A stretch of DNA of 64,000 bases from Nocardiopsis metallicus (GTDB lineage: Bacteria > Actinomycetota > Actinomycetes > Streptosporangiales > Streptosporangiaceae), in contig NZ_JACHDO010000001.1 of assembly GCF_014201115.1 (NCBI RefSeq), positions 6,324,001-6,388,000 on the forward strand, given 5' to 3'. Position 1 is the stretch's first letter; each line of letters opens with the position of its first letter. A program made the position numbers and the translations under genes. This document shows positions 9,393 to 17,738 of this stretch, piece by piece. The notes below the pieces were generated by a model. It was not told the origin of the DNA. It did not search any database and saw only the letters and a program-made list of their open reading frames with translations.

Positions 9393-9635
9393 CGGCCACG
9401 ACCTCTAGACGTCCCACATCTTGCGGTAGCCAGCGGCGCAGAACATGGCGCCTCACTGCGGCCGTCTCGCCGCCCTTGCTCCACGGTGTTCTGTGGCAAG
9501 TGTTGGCGTTGCTCGATCCAGTTGTCACGCTCACTCCTGTTCACCAGGATCGCACCGCCGGGGGCGGGGCACGTCGTGCATAGCATCGTATCGAAAAGCG
9601 CAGACCTCTGGTTTTGTTCGTGAGCGCGGGTTCTA
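9393..9635. other. Gap upstream of tcmP with no supported gene
   Basis: This stretch should hold the tcmP promoter on the minus strand. An AGAGGT run eight bases before the tcmP ATG is a plausible ribosome-binding site. I recognise no protein motif in any frame. Confidence 0.4.
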
Positions 9636-10060
9636 GTGCAGTTGTAGCGCTAGAAGGTTCACATTGCGCGCCTCGTGAATCCACCCGTCCAGGGGGCAGT
9701 CGTCCCGCTGGGTGAGGATCTGCGCGAAGGACCGCACATGACCCGCCGAGGCGTCCAGCTTGGGGTACTGCTCGCCCACGTGCTTCAGACGTAAGTGTTC
9801 CTCCTCGTCTAATTGGACCTCGGGCGGACTCATGATTCATCCCGTCACCTCGCGTGCCCGTGGCGGCTTCCGTCCTGGGGCTGGGCCCGGGGCGTTTGGT
9901 GGATCCCATGCCCAGGTGACGTTGGATCGAACAGTGGCTGTGCCCCTTGGAGAGCGGGGAGCAGGTCGTGGACGGTGGTACGGGTCTCCCTGCCACGATC
10001 GGCGAACCGATGCCCGGAAGGCCAGGGCGAGGCCGATACCTTCCCGATGTCCGCAGGGAG
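9636..10060 (-). pseudogene. ISL3-family transposase relic, multiple frameshifts
   Basis: Pieces of an ISL3 transposase appear in order on the minus strand but in different frames. GHRFADRGRETRTTVHD is followed in another frame by KGHSHCSIQRHLGMG (the internal helix-turn-helix), then EEEHLRLKHVGEQYP and GHVRSFAQILTQRDD. The catalytic C-terminal end, normally about 100 residues more, is missing after RNVNLLALQLH. The gene is dead and both ends are truncated. Confidence 0.75.
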
Positions 10061-10125
10061 GCGTACGTGTCCTGTTGCGCGAACGCTCGGAGCAGTTTCG
10101 ACTCCGACTTCCTCTAGCTTGGCGT

Positions 10126-11559
10126 TTAACCTGCTTGCTTGGCTCCGGGGTGCCCCGTAGTGCCCGTTTTGTTCTTCTTGGGAACCCCGTATCGGGGAGC
10201 TGGACGCTTGTTCTGGCTCCCCACCGGACGCCCCGGACCAGGCCCGCAGGATTTCGGTGCACCCACACACACCGGCAGGTCAGCGCGAATGTACCGAAAC
10301 CCCCGACGCACCCGCGCCGGACTCATCCGGTCCGCTTCCACCAGCCGATGCCAGGGCAATCTGACCTGACGCGCCAACAACCGGGCCAGACGTAGCTGGG
10401 TATAGGCCACCACGACCAGCCAGGACCACCGGTCCGCCGATCGCGGGTCCCGTAGCCGGGGTGCGTTCCACCCCAACGACTGTTTGAGGAAGCGGAAGGT
10501 GTGCTCGATGTCGAACCGGCGCAAATAAGCCCACCACATCTGACTGACCTGCTCTGAGCGCATGCCGGTGGCTGAGGACCACAACCACAACGGTTTGGGA
10601 TCGCGCCGCGAGGGCAAAGCCTGCACCTGCAACAACACCAGGGTGCCCTCGATCACCGGTAGCTCACCGGGGTGCTCGGCCCAGGCTGAGCGGTGGGTCA
10701 GCCGGGGATGCATCCGATCCCAGGAGCGCGCGGTGGCACTGCCGTAGCGGCGGGTGGCAGCGGTGGTCACCGTCTCCGGCTCGGGCCAGGTATCGGGGGC
10801 GGCCATCCGTAGGGCAGCCCCGTGTTTGGGCGGGCGCCCGTTGGCTGAGATCGGTCGGTGCTCGGCTGGGCCGTAGAGCACCCGGTTGGAGGGCAACCGG
10901 CCCACCACCTGAACGGGCAGATCAGCGAGCAGATAGGCCAGACGAGGACTGTCATAGCCCGCGTCAACCACCACCACAATGTCGGGATCGCCCTGCTGGT
11001 GGTGTTCAGCCCTGATCAATCGGGCGATCAGCTGGCGGACTTGGTGGGCGGTGACGGTGGTGGGGTCCTCGTCACTGTGCAGGCGGCGCAGGTCCAGGGG
11101 CGCGGTCCAGGAGGTGGAGCCCTCTTCCAGTGCGACGATCATGGAGTAGGGCCAGCCCGGGACCATCTCGGCCTGGCCGGTGCCGCGCCCGTAGGTGTGG
11201 CACCAGGCCCGGTCAGGGCTGGTCCAGGCGTCCGGGCGCAGCCAGGGGGAGACATCGCAGGCCAACACGATGCGCCCGTGGAAGCGGGGCAGGGGCAGCG
11301 AGGCCAGGATCGATCGCAGTTGGGTGGTGTCGATGCTTCCGTGGGCCAGGGCGGCGTAGGCCGAGCCGTGGCCGCGGTGGTGTTCGGGCTCCAGGGAGAG
11401 TTGTGCCAGGTGGCGCACGGGGGTCGGGGTGCTGACCAGGGCTTCGCAGACCTCGAAGAGGGCGTCAGCACGTGTGGTCAGGCAGGCGTGGAACTGGGAG
11501 CGGAATCGGGCCAATGTCGACAGTGGCTCGACAGGGGTGTGCTGGTGCAGCAGACTCAT
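10126..11559 (-). CDS. IS701/IS4-like DDE transposase
   Basis: Transposase of the surrounding insertion sequence, 477 residues from the ATG at 11559, which has a GAAGG ribosome-binding site. An upstream in-frame start exists at 11604. Visible features are VLACDVSPWLRP (first catalytic Asp region), IVVVVDAGYDSPRLAYLL (second Asp region) and the YLRRFDIEHTFRFLKQSLGW block containing the catalytic Glu with its Y-x-R-x2-x-E-x-F-x-K pattern. The last residues are Lys/Arg/Pro-rich. The gene looks intact. Confidence 0.85.
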   Translation of the reverse strand: MSLLHQHTPVEPLSTLARFRSQFHACLTTRADALFEVCEALVSTPTPVRHLAQLSLEPEHHRGHGSAYAALAHGSIDTTQLRSILASLPLPRFHGRIVLACDVSPWLRPDAWTSPDRAWCHTYGRGTGQAEMVPGWPYSMIVALEEGSTSWTAPLDLRRLHSDEDPTTVTAHQVRQLIARLIRAEHHQQGDPDIVVVVDAGYDSPRLAYLLADLPVQVVGRLPSNRVLYGPAEHRPISANGRPPKHGAALRMAAPDTWPEPETVTTAATRRYGSATARSWDRMHPRLTHRSAWAEHPGELPVIEGTLVLLQVQALPSRRDPKPLWLWSSATGMRSEQVSQMWWAYLRRFDIEHTFRFLKQSLGWNAPRLRDPRSADRWSWLVVVAYTQLRLARLLARQVRLPWHRLVEADRMSPARVRRGFRYIRADLPVCVGAPKSCGPGPGRPVGSQNKRPAPRYGVPKKNKTGTTGHPGAKQAG

Positions 11560-11645
11560 GGTGACGGCCTTCGTTGTGATCAGGTGTGTTCGTGGTTGAA
11601 GCACATGATCACGCGAAGGCCGTTGTGCTGTCCGGGAAACAACGA

Positions 11646-11679
11646 AGCCCGTGACCGGGACGGTATCCGGTCACGGGCT
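11646..11679. terminator. Hairpin near the IS right end
   Basis: agcccgtgaccgg (11646-11658) and ccggtcacgggct (11667-11679) form a perfect 13-bp stem with an eight-base loop. It lies between the IS end and the transposase start. It could block outside transcription from entering the transposase gene, a common arrangement in insertion sequences. Confidence 0.5.
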
Positions 11680-11700
11680 CGAGGTTAAACGCCAAGCTAG

Positions 11701-11964
11701 GGCGAGTTCCCCAGGCGTGGGACGAGCGGCGGCTGCCCATGCGCCACCTGCCCCGCGCGGAGGCGCTCGACGTGTACCGCGTCTGGCGTGAGCTCAGCGA
11801 GGACGACGGGAGGCCGCGGCGACTGAACTGGTCCCTTCGATGTCGGGTGTTCGCGGCGGTTGCCTTGGCCCGGGCTCTCGGGCGGATCCACTTTCCAGCC
11901 GTCGTCGGGGCGTCCGCGCCGTTGTGAGGCCGCGGTGCGGTTCGACGCACCGCGGCCCTGTTCG
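11701..11964. other. Right flank of the IS, containing the end of a split open frame
   Basis: If the IS and one CTAG are removed, a plus-strand frame ending at the IS left edge (…SEQFRLRLPL) continues without a break into GRVPQAWDERRLPMRHLPR and ends at 11927. I do not recognise the product. The joined frame overlaps the ISL3 relic on the opposite strand, so it may be fortuitous. Confidence 0.3.
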
Positions 11965-13290
11965 TCACCTCGCCTGAGCGGCAGGAGAACCTGTGGGCGG
12001 TGCCGTGTTCGTGATTCCACCGGGCCTGCCGATGATGGCCAGGCTCACCGAGCCCACCGCGCCGAGTGCGGCCAGGGTGAGCCAGGGTGCGATCGCGGCG
12101 ATCGGTGCGTCGAGTCCCAGGACGGCCCCGATCGCGAGGTTGCCCAGAGTGATGGCGATGCCCGAGACGGTGTTGTACAGGCCGTAGTGGGTGGCGACCA
12201 GCCTGTCCCCGGACAGGCGGACCACGGTGTCCATCTCGAAGGGGTAGACGAGGGCGCCGCCGAGCCCGAGGAGGGCCGCGGTGAGAAGGGCGGGTGCCAC
12301 CACGAGGGCCGCCGCGAGCGGGGGCGCTTCCGTCATGTCCCGTAGTGCGTCGGCGAGCGGCGGTGTGGCCAGGACGGGCAGGAACGCCACGGCCATGACC
12401 GCGAGGCCGCGCGGCAGCGCCTGCGCGGCGTCCCATCGGCGTTTGGCCCAGTCGGTGAGGCGGACCTGACAGGTGATGGCCACCAGCGCTGAGACCGCGA
12501 ACAGGGCGGCTACCGCGATGTTGCCGCTGCCCTCACCGAACCCCGCTGTCTCGACGGTGTCCTGCACTGTGAGCGGGAGCGCCAGGTAGACCTGGAAGTT
12601 CAGGACGTAGGAGCCAGCCATCGCGACGGTGAAGACGACGAATCCGCGGTTGGTCACCACGGTGCGCCAGTCGCCCAGGACGCCGATGACACCGGCCCGC
12701 TGACCGGTCGCCGGAGCGCGTCGGGCGGGCAGCGCGCGGGCCTGGAGCACCGTCAGGGCCAGGAACAGCGCCGCGGCGACGCTGGCCACGACCGTGAAGT
12801 CGACGGCGATGAGGGCCATGCCGATGAGCGGGCCGATGAGGATGCCGGTCTGGTAGAAGACGTTGAACAGGGCGAAGGCCTCCACACGCTGGTCCCCCGC
12901 GTCGGCGGCGAGGTAAGCGCGCACCGCCGGGTTGAACAGCGCGCCGGCGAAGCCGGTCGCGGCCGAGGCGAGCAGCAGTACCGGGAGGGAGTCGGCGAAG
13001 CCGAGCGCTGCGAAGCCCACCGTGCGCAGGGTGCAGCCGGCCAGGATCGCGGGTTTGTAGCCGAACCGGTCGGCGATGCTGCCGCCGATGAGGAACATGC
13101 CCTGCTGGGTGAGGTTGCGCATCCCCAGGACGAGCCCGACCGACCAGGCGGCCATGCCGATGTTGTCGGAGAGGTGGAAGGCGAGGTAGGGCATGAGCAT
13201 GTAGAAGCCGGTGTTGATGGTCAGCTGGTTGACCATCAACAGCTTCACGCTGCGGTCGAATCCCCGCAGGCGCCGCCAGGTCCGGATCAT
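11965..13290 (-). CDS. MFS transporter
   Basis: Integral membrane transporter of the major facilitator superfamily, 441 residues with about 12 hydrophobic segments. The loop after helix 2 reads GGSIADRFGYKPAI (about 68-81), the MFS motif A position, and a long central loop (about 185-205) separates the two halves. The substrate is unknown. Its start overlaps by four bases the stop of the upstream cysteine-synthase-like gene, so the two are one operon. An exporter for the product of that enzyme is a reasonable inference. Confidence 0.85.
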   Translation of the reverse strand: MIRTWRRLRGFDRSVKLLMVNQLTINTGFYMLMPYLAFHLSDNIGMAAWSVGLVLGMRNLTQQGMFLIGGSIADRFGYKPAILAGCTLRTVGFAALGFADSLPVLLLASAATGFAGALFNPAVRAYLAADAGDQRVEAFALFNVFYQTGILIGPLIGMALIAVDFTVVASVAAALFLALTVLQARALPARRAPATGQRAGVIGVLGDWRTVVTNRGFVVFTVAMAGSYVLNFQVYLALPLTVQDTVETAGFGEGSGNIAVAALFAVSALVAITCQVRLTDWAKRRWDAAQALPRGLAVMAVAFLPVLATPPLADALRDMTEAPPLAAALVVAPALLTAALLGLGGALVYPFEMDTVVRLSGDRLVATHYGLYNTVSGIAITLGNLAIGAVLGLDAPIAAIAPWLTLAALGAVGSVSLAIIGRPGGITNTAPPTGSPAAQAR

Positions 13291-14441
13291 CGCCGGACCT
13301 CCCCGGCTCCGGCGAAGGTGGTGGACGCGCCCTCACGGGGGTCGTGGACCTGTGTGCAGCGGGTCCAGCGGGTCACGACGCGTTCACCGGGCTCGGCGAT
13401 CTCGCCGGGTGCGCGCAGGAGCGGCTGGTCCAGGAGACCGCGCTCGGAGCAGTACTCGTCGTTGAAGACGGTGTCGAAGTAGCGCTGCGGGCCGTCGGGG
13501 AAGATCGCGATGATGCGTTCGGTCGCCGGGCTGGTGCGGGAGAGCCAGCGGGCCACCGTGGCCACCGCCCCGACGCTCCAGCCGCCGCTCGCGTAGTGGG
13601 ACGAGGCGAGTGTGCGGCTGGTCCGCACGGCCTGGGCCGGGTCGACCCAGTGCACTTCGTCGAAGGTCCCGTAGTCGACGTTGCGCGGATGGATGCTGCT
13701 GCCCAGACCCCGCATGATACGGGGAAGGGCCGGCTGGCCGAAGATGGTGGAGCCGATGGTGTCGACGCCCACGACGCGCAGGTACGGGAAGAACTCGCGC
13801 AGGGTGCGTGAGACGCCCGCGGAGTGGCCTCCGGTGCCGACCGTGACCACGAGCGTGTCGATCCGCCCCACCTGGGCGATCAGCTCGTGGGCGAGCGGGG
13901 CGTAGGCCGCCACGTTGTCGGGGTTGTTGTACTGGTCGGGGCAGAAAGCGGTGGGATCGTCGGCGAGCAGTTCGCCGACCCTGTCCCGTCGGGCCTGCTG
14001 CCAGCCCCCGGTGGGATGCGGTTCGGTGACGGTGTGCACGACGGCGCCGTAGGCGGCGAGCAGCCGCGCCATCAGCGGTTCCATCCCCGGGTCGGTGACC
14101 AGCTCCACGGGGTGGCCATAGGTGATGCCGGCGAGGGCGAGCCCGAGCCCGAGTGTGCCGCTGGTGGATTCGACGATGGTGGCACCGGGTGCGAGTTCTC
14201 CCCGCTCGCGGGCCCGCTCGACCATGTACAGCGCGGTTCGATCCTTGATGCCGCCCGGGTTGTGGCCTTCGAGTTTGGCCCAGAAACCCTGCTGTGGGCC
14301 GCAGAACGGTGTACCGATCCAAAGTAGGGGCGTGTTCCCCACGACTCCGGCGGGGGTGTGCTGCGGCATGGTGGGCGGGATGGCCAGTAGCTGTCCGGGG
14401 CTGGTTCCGGGCATGACTTCGCCAAGGGTGTTGGTCCGCAT
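13287..14441 (-). CDS. PLP-dependent cysteine synthase/cystathionine beta-synthase family enzyme
   Basis: Fold-type II pyridoxal-phosphate enzyme, 384 residues. It carries VVGNTPLLWI near residue 35, the Schiff-base lysine in EGHNPGGIKDR (Lys66), STSGTLGLGLA (substrate loop) and VGTGGHSAGVSR (phosphate-binding Gly-rich loop). The ATG at 14441 has a gagagaga ribosome-binding site; an upstream GTG at 14477 sits inside an inverted repeat and is less likely. Members make cysteine or related beta-substituted amino acids. The exact substrate cannot be read from sequence. It is coupled to the downstream MFS gene. Confidence 0.85.
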   Translation of the reverse strand: MRTNTLGEVMPGTSPGQLLAIPPTMPQHTPAGVVGNTPLLWIGTPFCGPQQGFWAKLEGHNPGGIKDRTALYMVERARERGELAPGATIVESTSGTLGLGLALAGITYGHPVELVTDPGMEPLMARLLAAYGAVVHTVTEPHPTGGWQQARRDRVGELLADDPTAFCPDQYNNPDNVAAYAPLAHELIAQVGRIDTLVVTVGTGGHSAGVSRTLREFFPYLRVVGVDTIGSTIFGQPALPRIMRGLGSSIHPRNVDYGTFDEVHWVDPAQAVRTSRTLASSHYASGGWSVGAVATVARWLSRTSPATERIIAIFPDGPQRYFDTVFNDEYCSERGLLDQPLLRAPGEIAEPGERVVTRWTRCTQVHDPREGASTTFAGAGEVRR

Positions 14442-14459
14442 GGGTCTCTCTCGACTCAC

Positions 14460-14476
14460 CGTGTCCGCTCGGGACA
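14460..14476. promoter_or_regulatory. Short perfect inverted repeat before the cysteine-synthase-like gene
   Basis: gtgtcc-gctcg-ggacac has 6-bp arms and a 5-bp spacer, and lies about 20 bases upstream of the chosen start. The position fits an operator, but no matching regulator is visible nearby. Confidence 0.35.
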
Positions 14477-14484
14477 CGTCGGCT

Positions 14485-14510
14485 ACCGCGCCGCGCCTCT
14501 TCGGCGCGGT
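14485..14510. terminator. GC-rich hairpin between divergent-distance neighbours
   Basis: accgcgccg (14485-14493) pairs perfectly with cggcgcggt (14502-14510) around an eight-base loop. It could terminate the DUF6153-like gene read from the right, or attenuate the cysteine-synthase transcript. It has no T-run. Confidence 0.45.
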
Positions 14511-14607
14511 GCGTCAGGGAGCCCGTGCGGAGGAGGACTCCTGCGCACGGGGTGAAGGCTGGTCCCGTGGCGGCGGGTGGTTCACGCCGCGACGGGAGAG
14601 AGATCTT

Positions 14608-15078
14608 CTAGATCCGCCACACGCACAGGGCGAGCAGGAGTGGGGCCGCGTTGCGCCGGCGGGGGCGCCTTCTCCGTGCCGCGGGTCGGATGTAGGCGGG
14701 AGGGCGGCCGGCCCATGGTGCGATGAGGACCGCGAGACCGACGGCGAGCAGCAGGGACAGCAGCGTTGGAGCCGAACCGCGCGGATCCGCGCTCGCGACC
14801 GCCGCATCGGCGCATTCGTGCGTCCCACCGGTCAGATGCACGTGGGGTGTCGCGGCGGGATCGGAGCCCGCCAGCGGCTGGGCGGTCGTGGCGGTCGCGG
14901 TCGGGGTCGAGGATCCGAGGGCGGACTCGGATGCTTCCGCCGCGTGTCCGGCGGAACATAGCACGTGGAACAGGACACCGACGATCAGCAACAGGGCCGT
15001 CAGGCCGTGCCGCTTCAGTGACGTCGTCGTTACTCCCACGGCACGCAGCCTACCCAAGGTAACGAGTGTGTTTCGCAA
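14608..15078 (-). CDS. DUF6153-like small membrane protein
   Basis: A protein of up to 156 residues with a hydrophobic helix carrying His and Cys (LLIVGVLFHVLCSAGHA, about 30-46). A Thr/Ala/Pro-rich stretch, a second helix (about 103-120), an Arg-rich segment and the end LLALCVWRI follow. The C-terminal LC-x-R-hydrophobic ending recurs in the protein at 38867-39268 (SLCVRRV). Both copies sit next to a DUF305 gene. I infer a periplasmic or membrane role in metal handling. The start is uncertain; a GTG at 15039 is possible. Confidence 0.6.
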   Translation of the reverse strand: MRNTLVTLGRLRAVGVTTTSLKRHGLTALLLIVGVLFHVLCSAGHAAEASESALGSSTPTATATTAQPLAGSDPAATPHVHLTGGTHECADAAVASADPRGSAPTLLSLLLAVGLAVLIAPWAGRPPAYIRPAARRRRPRRRNAAPLLLALCVWRI

Positions 15079-15155
15079 AAGTCACGGTCAGGGCTCTTGT
15101 GAAGTGGATCACGTGTCCAGCGTCAGTGAACCTGATCCATCGACAGGTAGTTGAC

Positions 15156-15610
15156 CTACTGCGTCAGCCGTTTTGACGCGCAGGTTGAAACCGGCTGTGC
15201 CAGCCACACTGCACAGGAATCACAGAAACTACCGGCCTCAGCTCCGGGGCAGGCTGGTGCGGGTCCGGTCATCGTCGATGGGCAGGGCGTAGCGACGGGT
15301 GGTGTTGAGTCGGCTTGGCCCAGCTGCTCGGCCACGAACACGACGTCGACCAGTTCAGTGGTGAAGTCGCCGCGGCTACGCACGAGGTCGTACCGAAGAG
15401 TCCTCCGTCGTCCGAGGGGTCGGCCCCACCGTGGCACCGAGGGCGCTCACGACGGCGTCGGGCCGGTACTCGTTCTGGGTGGTCGCCCAAACCGTCGGCT
15501 GGTTGAGGGCGGTCAGCACTTGCCGGCCCAGGGCCGTCACCGGTAATCGCGCTCGTGGTGTTGGCATCGTAGCCGGTGTGGCGGGACAGAACAGCGGCGG
15601 TGATCGGTGC
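15156..15610 (-). pseudogene. Tyrosine-recombinase C-terminal relic with a short copper-protein fragment
   Basis: On the minus strand, ALNQPTVWATTQNEYRPDAV and then DVVFVAEQLGQAD follow each other in different frames. These resemble the end of a tyrosine recombinase (…VAELMGHA…). The Tyr motif is destroyed. Directly upstream (about 15545-15600) lies VLSRHTGYDAN, nearly identical to an internal part of the Csp protein at 17739-18143, also at DNA level. The segment is a scar of at least two rearrangements. Confidence 0.5.
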
Positions 15611-15765
15611 CACATCGTCGCCTGCACCACGCGGTCCTCGGCGTTGAGCGGGAGCCCCCAGTCGCCACGGCCCGTTTCGGCGTCACCGGACAAGGATAGA
15701 AGCGTTAGATGGCGGGGGCGCGTGTGGACCCCTTCCGCTGATGACGACGGAACGGAGACCCATTC

Positions 15766-16356
15766 ATGGCGGAGAACGCCGAGGGGAACGAGCACCAGCA
15801 GGGTGGCGGTCTGTCGCACCAGACCAAGATGTACCTGCGCTTTGCAGCCATGATCTTGACCGCCATGGTCGTCATGTACTGGACCATGTTCGCTGGCACG
15901 TGGGAGTGGAGCCACGTGCGGTGGAGCGAGAGCCGCCTGTTCATGACACTCACCATGGGTGGCGCCATGGGGCTGATCATGCTCGCGTGGATGCTCAACA
16001 TGTACAAGAACATGAAGGGCAACATCGCCATCGTGGTGGCGAGTCTCCTGCTGCTGGGCGGCGGCGTGTTCCTCGACCGCAGCCAGACCACGGTGCAGGA
16101 CACCGCCTGGATGAGCTCGATGATCCCGCACCACTCGCTGGCCATCACCCGGTCCGAGCGCGCCGAGATCACCGACGTCCGGGTGTGCCGACTGGCCGTC
16201 GAGATCATCGCGGCCCAGGAGCGGGAGATCAGCGAGATGGAGTGGCTGATCAAGGACATCGAGGAGAACGGAGAGGCCGAGACGCCCGAGGAGGCGCAGG
16301 CCCGACCCATCCCCGATTTCGGGGCATCCCCGCTGCGTGAGTGCCCGTCGGACTGA
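15766..16356 (+). CDS. DUF305 membrane protein
   Basis: This 196-residue protein has three membrane helices (about 24-46, 55-77, 85-103) followed by a DUF305 domain. The domain begins at WMSSMIPHHSLAI (about 115-127), whose Met/His cluster is characteristic. DUF305 proteins are four-helix, ferritin-like domains often found with copper genes. RLAVEIIAAQEREISEMEWL is the next conserved helix. The ATG follows ggagaccc. The single domain plus membrane anchor differs from the two-domain lipoprotein at 40843-41496. Confidence 0.85.
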   Translation: MAENAEGNEHQQGGGLSHQTKMYLRFAAMILTAMVVMYWTMFAGTWEWSHVRWSESRLFMTLTMGGAMGLIMLAWMLNMYKNMKGNIAIVVASLLLLGGGVFLDRSQTTVQDTAWMSSMIPHHSLAITRSERAEITDVRVCRLAVEIIAAQEREISEMEWLIKDIEENGEAETPEEAQARPIPDFGASPLRECPSD

Positions 16357-16465
16357 CTTGGGCAATACTGCTGAGCGTCTGGGTCCGTGCAGCAGGGTCA
16401 TGGGTCTTGATAGTTTTCGCGGAAGATCTAGCGCTTGGCGTTCAGTTCTCCGTGACACCTGCCGC

Positions 16466-17110
16466 TCAGTCGTCGGTGGGGTTCGGGGCGACTGCCACCT
16501 CCATGTCGGCCTCGGTGGGTAGCGCGTGGCGCCGGGTGGTGTTCAGCCGCTTGTGCCCCATCGACTGCGCCACGGTCGTCACGTCCATCCCCGAGCGGGT
16601 CAGGTCGGTGCCGAAGATGTGCCGCAGAACGTGCGGTCCGAAAGGTTCGCCGTCGTCCGAGGGGCTGCCCCTCGCTACGGTCCCGAGGGCGCACACCATC
16701 GCGTTGATGGTCCAGGTGGACAGCCGTCCACCGTCGTGGTTGCGGGTCAGCGGCCCCGAGGTGGGGCGGCCGAGTCCGTCCAGGAGCGCCTCGATCGAGG
16801 CGCGAACCTGGGTGTGTAGGGGCACGATTCCGTCCTTGCCGACCAACCTGTCCTTGCCTCGGACGCGCACGCTGCCCTTGTGGGCCGAGATCCGGATATG
16901 GGCCGGGTCCAGGCCAGGGCGGCGATCTCGGCGATGCGCAGACCGGCGTAGTAGGCCAGGTGGCAGATGGCCCGGTCCCGGGCCACGGTGCGCAGGAATC
17001 ACAAGAGCGTGCGCTGGTCCAGGGCCTGGAGAGCGCTGGGGCAGGCCAGGTGCTCGCGCACCACGTCCGGCCGCCCCGAACAGCGTAAGGGGAAGAAGGC
17101 ACCGATGACA
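16466..17110 (-). pseudogene. Tyrosine recombinase (integrase) relic
   Basis: Reading toward lower coordinates: VVREHLACPSALQ, an in-frame TGA, FLRTVARDRAICHLAYYAG with catalytic Arg in AGLRIAEI, then after a frameshift KGSVRVRGKD, HVLRHIFGT (His-x-x-Arg), VAQSMGHKRLNTTRRHALP and the end PTDD. The catalytic tyrosine, expected where the family has RRYxLP, is His. One nonsense codon, one frameshift and loss of the nucleophile together mean it is inactive. Confidence 0.85.
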
Positions 17111-17121
17111 GGACCAGGCCC

Positions 17122-17409
17122 ATGAACGACGTCGAGGAAGAACCTGTGGTGGTCGACGGCGGCGACCGCTCGTGTGTGCGATTGCTGCTCGAACTGCGCG
17201 ACCGTGTGCAGGAGCTGCCGCCCGGCACTGTGGTGCACCTTTTCGCTTCCGACCCCGCCGCGCCGCTGGACCTGCCCGCCTGGTGCCACCTGACCGGCCA
17301 CACCTACCTGGGACCGGCCCGGGGCTATGGTCGGCCCGCCTACGGACTCCGGGTCACGCAGGCGCCGCGCACGACCCGGCCCGACGCCCCCTGGCACCCC
17401 GCTTCCTGA
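17122..17409 (+). CDS. TusA-like sulfur-carrier family protein
   Basis: Small 95-residue protein resembling TusA/SirA-like sulfurtransferases of actinomycetes. VVVDGGDRSC (Cys near residue 18) precedes ALLELRDRV-type helix residues, then PPGTVVHLFASDPAAPLDLP and WCHLTGHTYLG. The classical CPxP is not present; the Cys is followed by Val-Arg-Leu. Its last 15 codons lie in a segment that is duplicated at 18290. It sits among sulfur and metal genes (ArsR-rhodanese, Csp), which supports a sulfur-transfer role by inference. Confidence 0.55.
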   Translation: MNDVEEEPVVVDGGDRSCVRLLLELRDRVQELPPGTVVHLFASDPAAPLDLPAWCHLTGHTYLGPARGYGRPAYGLRVTQAPRTTRPDAPWHPAS

Positions 17410-17570
17410 AGGGAAGCAGGGCTCAGCGCAGCACCGGCTTGGTCTGGGTGATGCGCCACAGGCGCTGCGGCAACTCGCCCTCCTCCAAGGGTGCGACCTC
17501 GCCCAGGGTCCATCCCCGGGCGAGTGCGTCGACCAGGGCGCGGTTGAAGAAGTGCACGAGGTGATGACAG
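17364..17570. repeat. Direct repeat copy 1 (partner at 18290-18490)
   Basis: The run gccgcgcacgacccggcccg starts here and again at 18290, and similarity continues for about 200 bases through the 3' end of a methyltransferase gene (ctcagcgcagc… to agaagtgcac). This copy has substitutions relative to the other. Confidence 0.75.
17423..17570 (-). pseudogene. 3' fragment of a SAM methyltransferase gene (duplicate)
   Basis: The minus strand reads VHFFNRALVDALARGW, then EEGELPQRLWRITQTKPVLR and a stop. These match VHFFDRALVNDLADGW and EEGELPRRLWRITQVKRPLR at the end of the gene at 18350-19012. Only about 48 codons are present, so it is a partial duplicate. Confidence 0.8.
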
Positions 17571-17580
17571 CAGTGTCGGT

Positions 17581-17619
17581 GTGGACGGTGGACCGGATAC
17601 AGCCGCATCCACCGTCCAC
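17581..17619. repeat. Perfect 11-bp inverted repeat
   Basis: gtggacggtgg (17581-17591) and ccaccgtccac (17609-17619) are reverse complements around a 17-base loop. The position downstream of the methyltransferase fragment fits a terminator for the csp transcript or a mobile-element end. Confidence 0.4.
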
Positions 17620-17738
17620 ATGACCGCCGGAACCACGTCCTGGTGCACGACGGGCCGTCTCAGGTCACGTTTCGATTGTCTGCGGACGCCGCGAGCGGGC
17701 AGGTGCGCGTCTGTGGCAGGCTGCCGGCTCCGGCTGGG

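Larger units (their letters stand above)
10114..11700 (-). mobile_element. Complete IS701-type insertion sequence flanked by CTAG
   Basis: The ends carry a perfect inverted repeat. Bases 10114-10132 and 11682-11700 are reverse complements over 19 positions (ctagcttggcgtttaacct). The outer four bases, CTAG, are palindromic and fit a 4-bp YTAR-type target duplication as reported for IS701-like elements. In that case the element proper is 10118-11696 with 15-bp ends. One transposase gene fills the interior. Confidence 0.85.
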
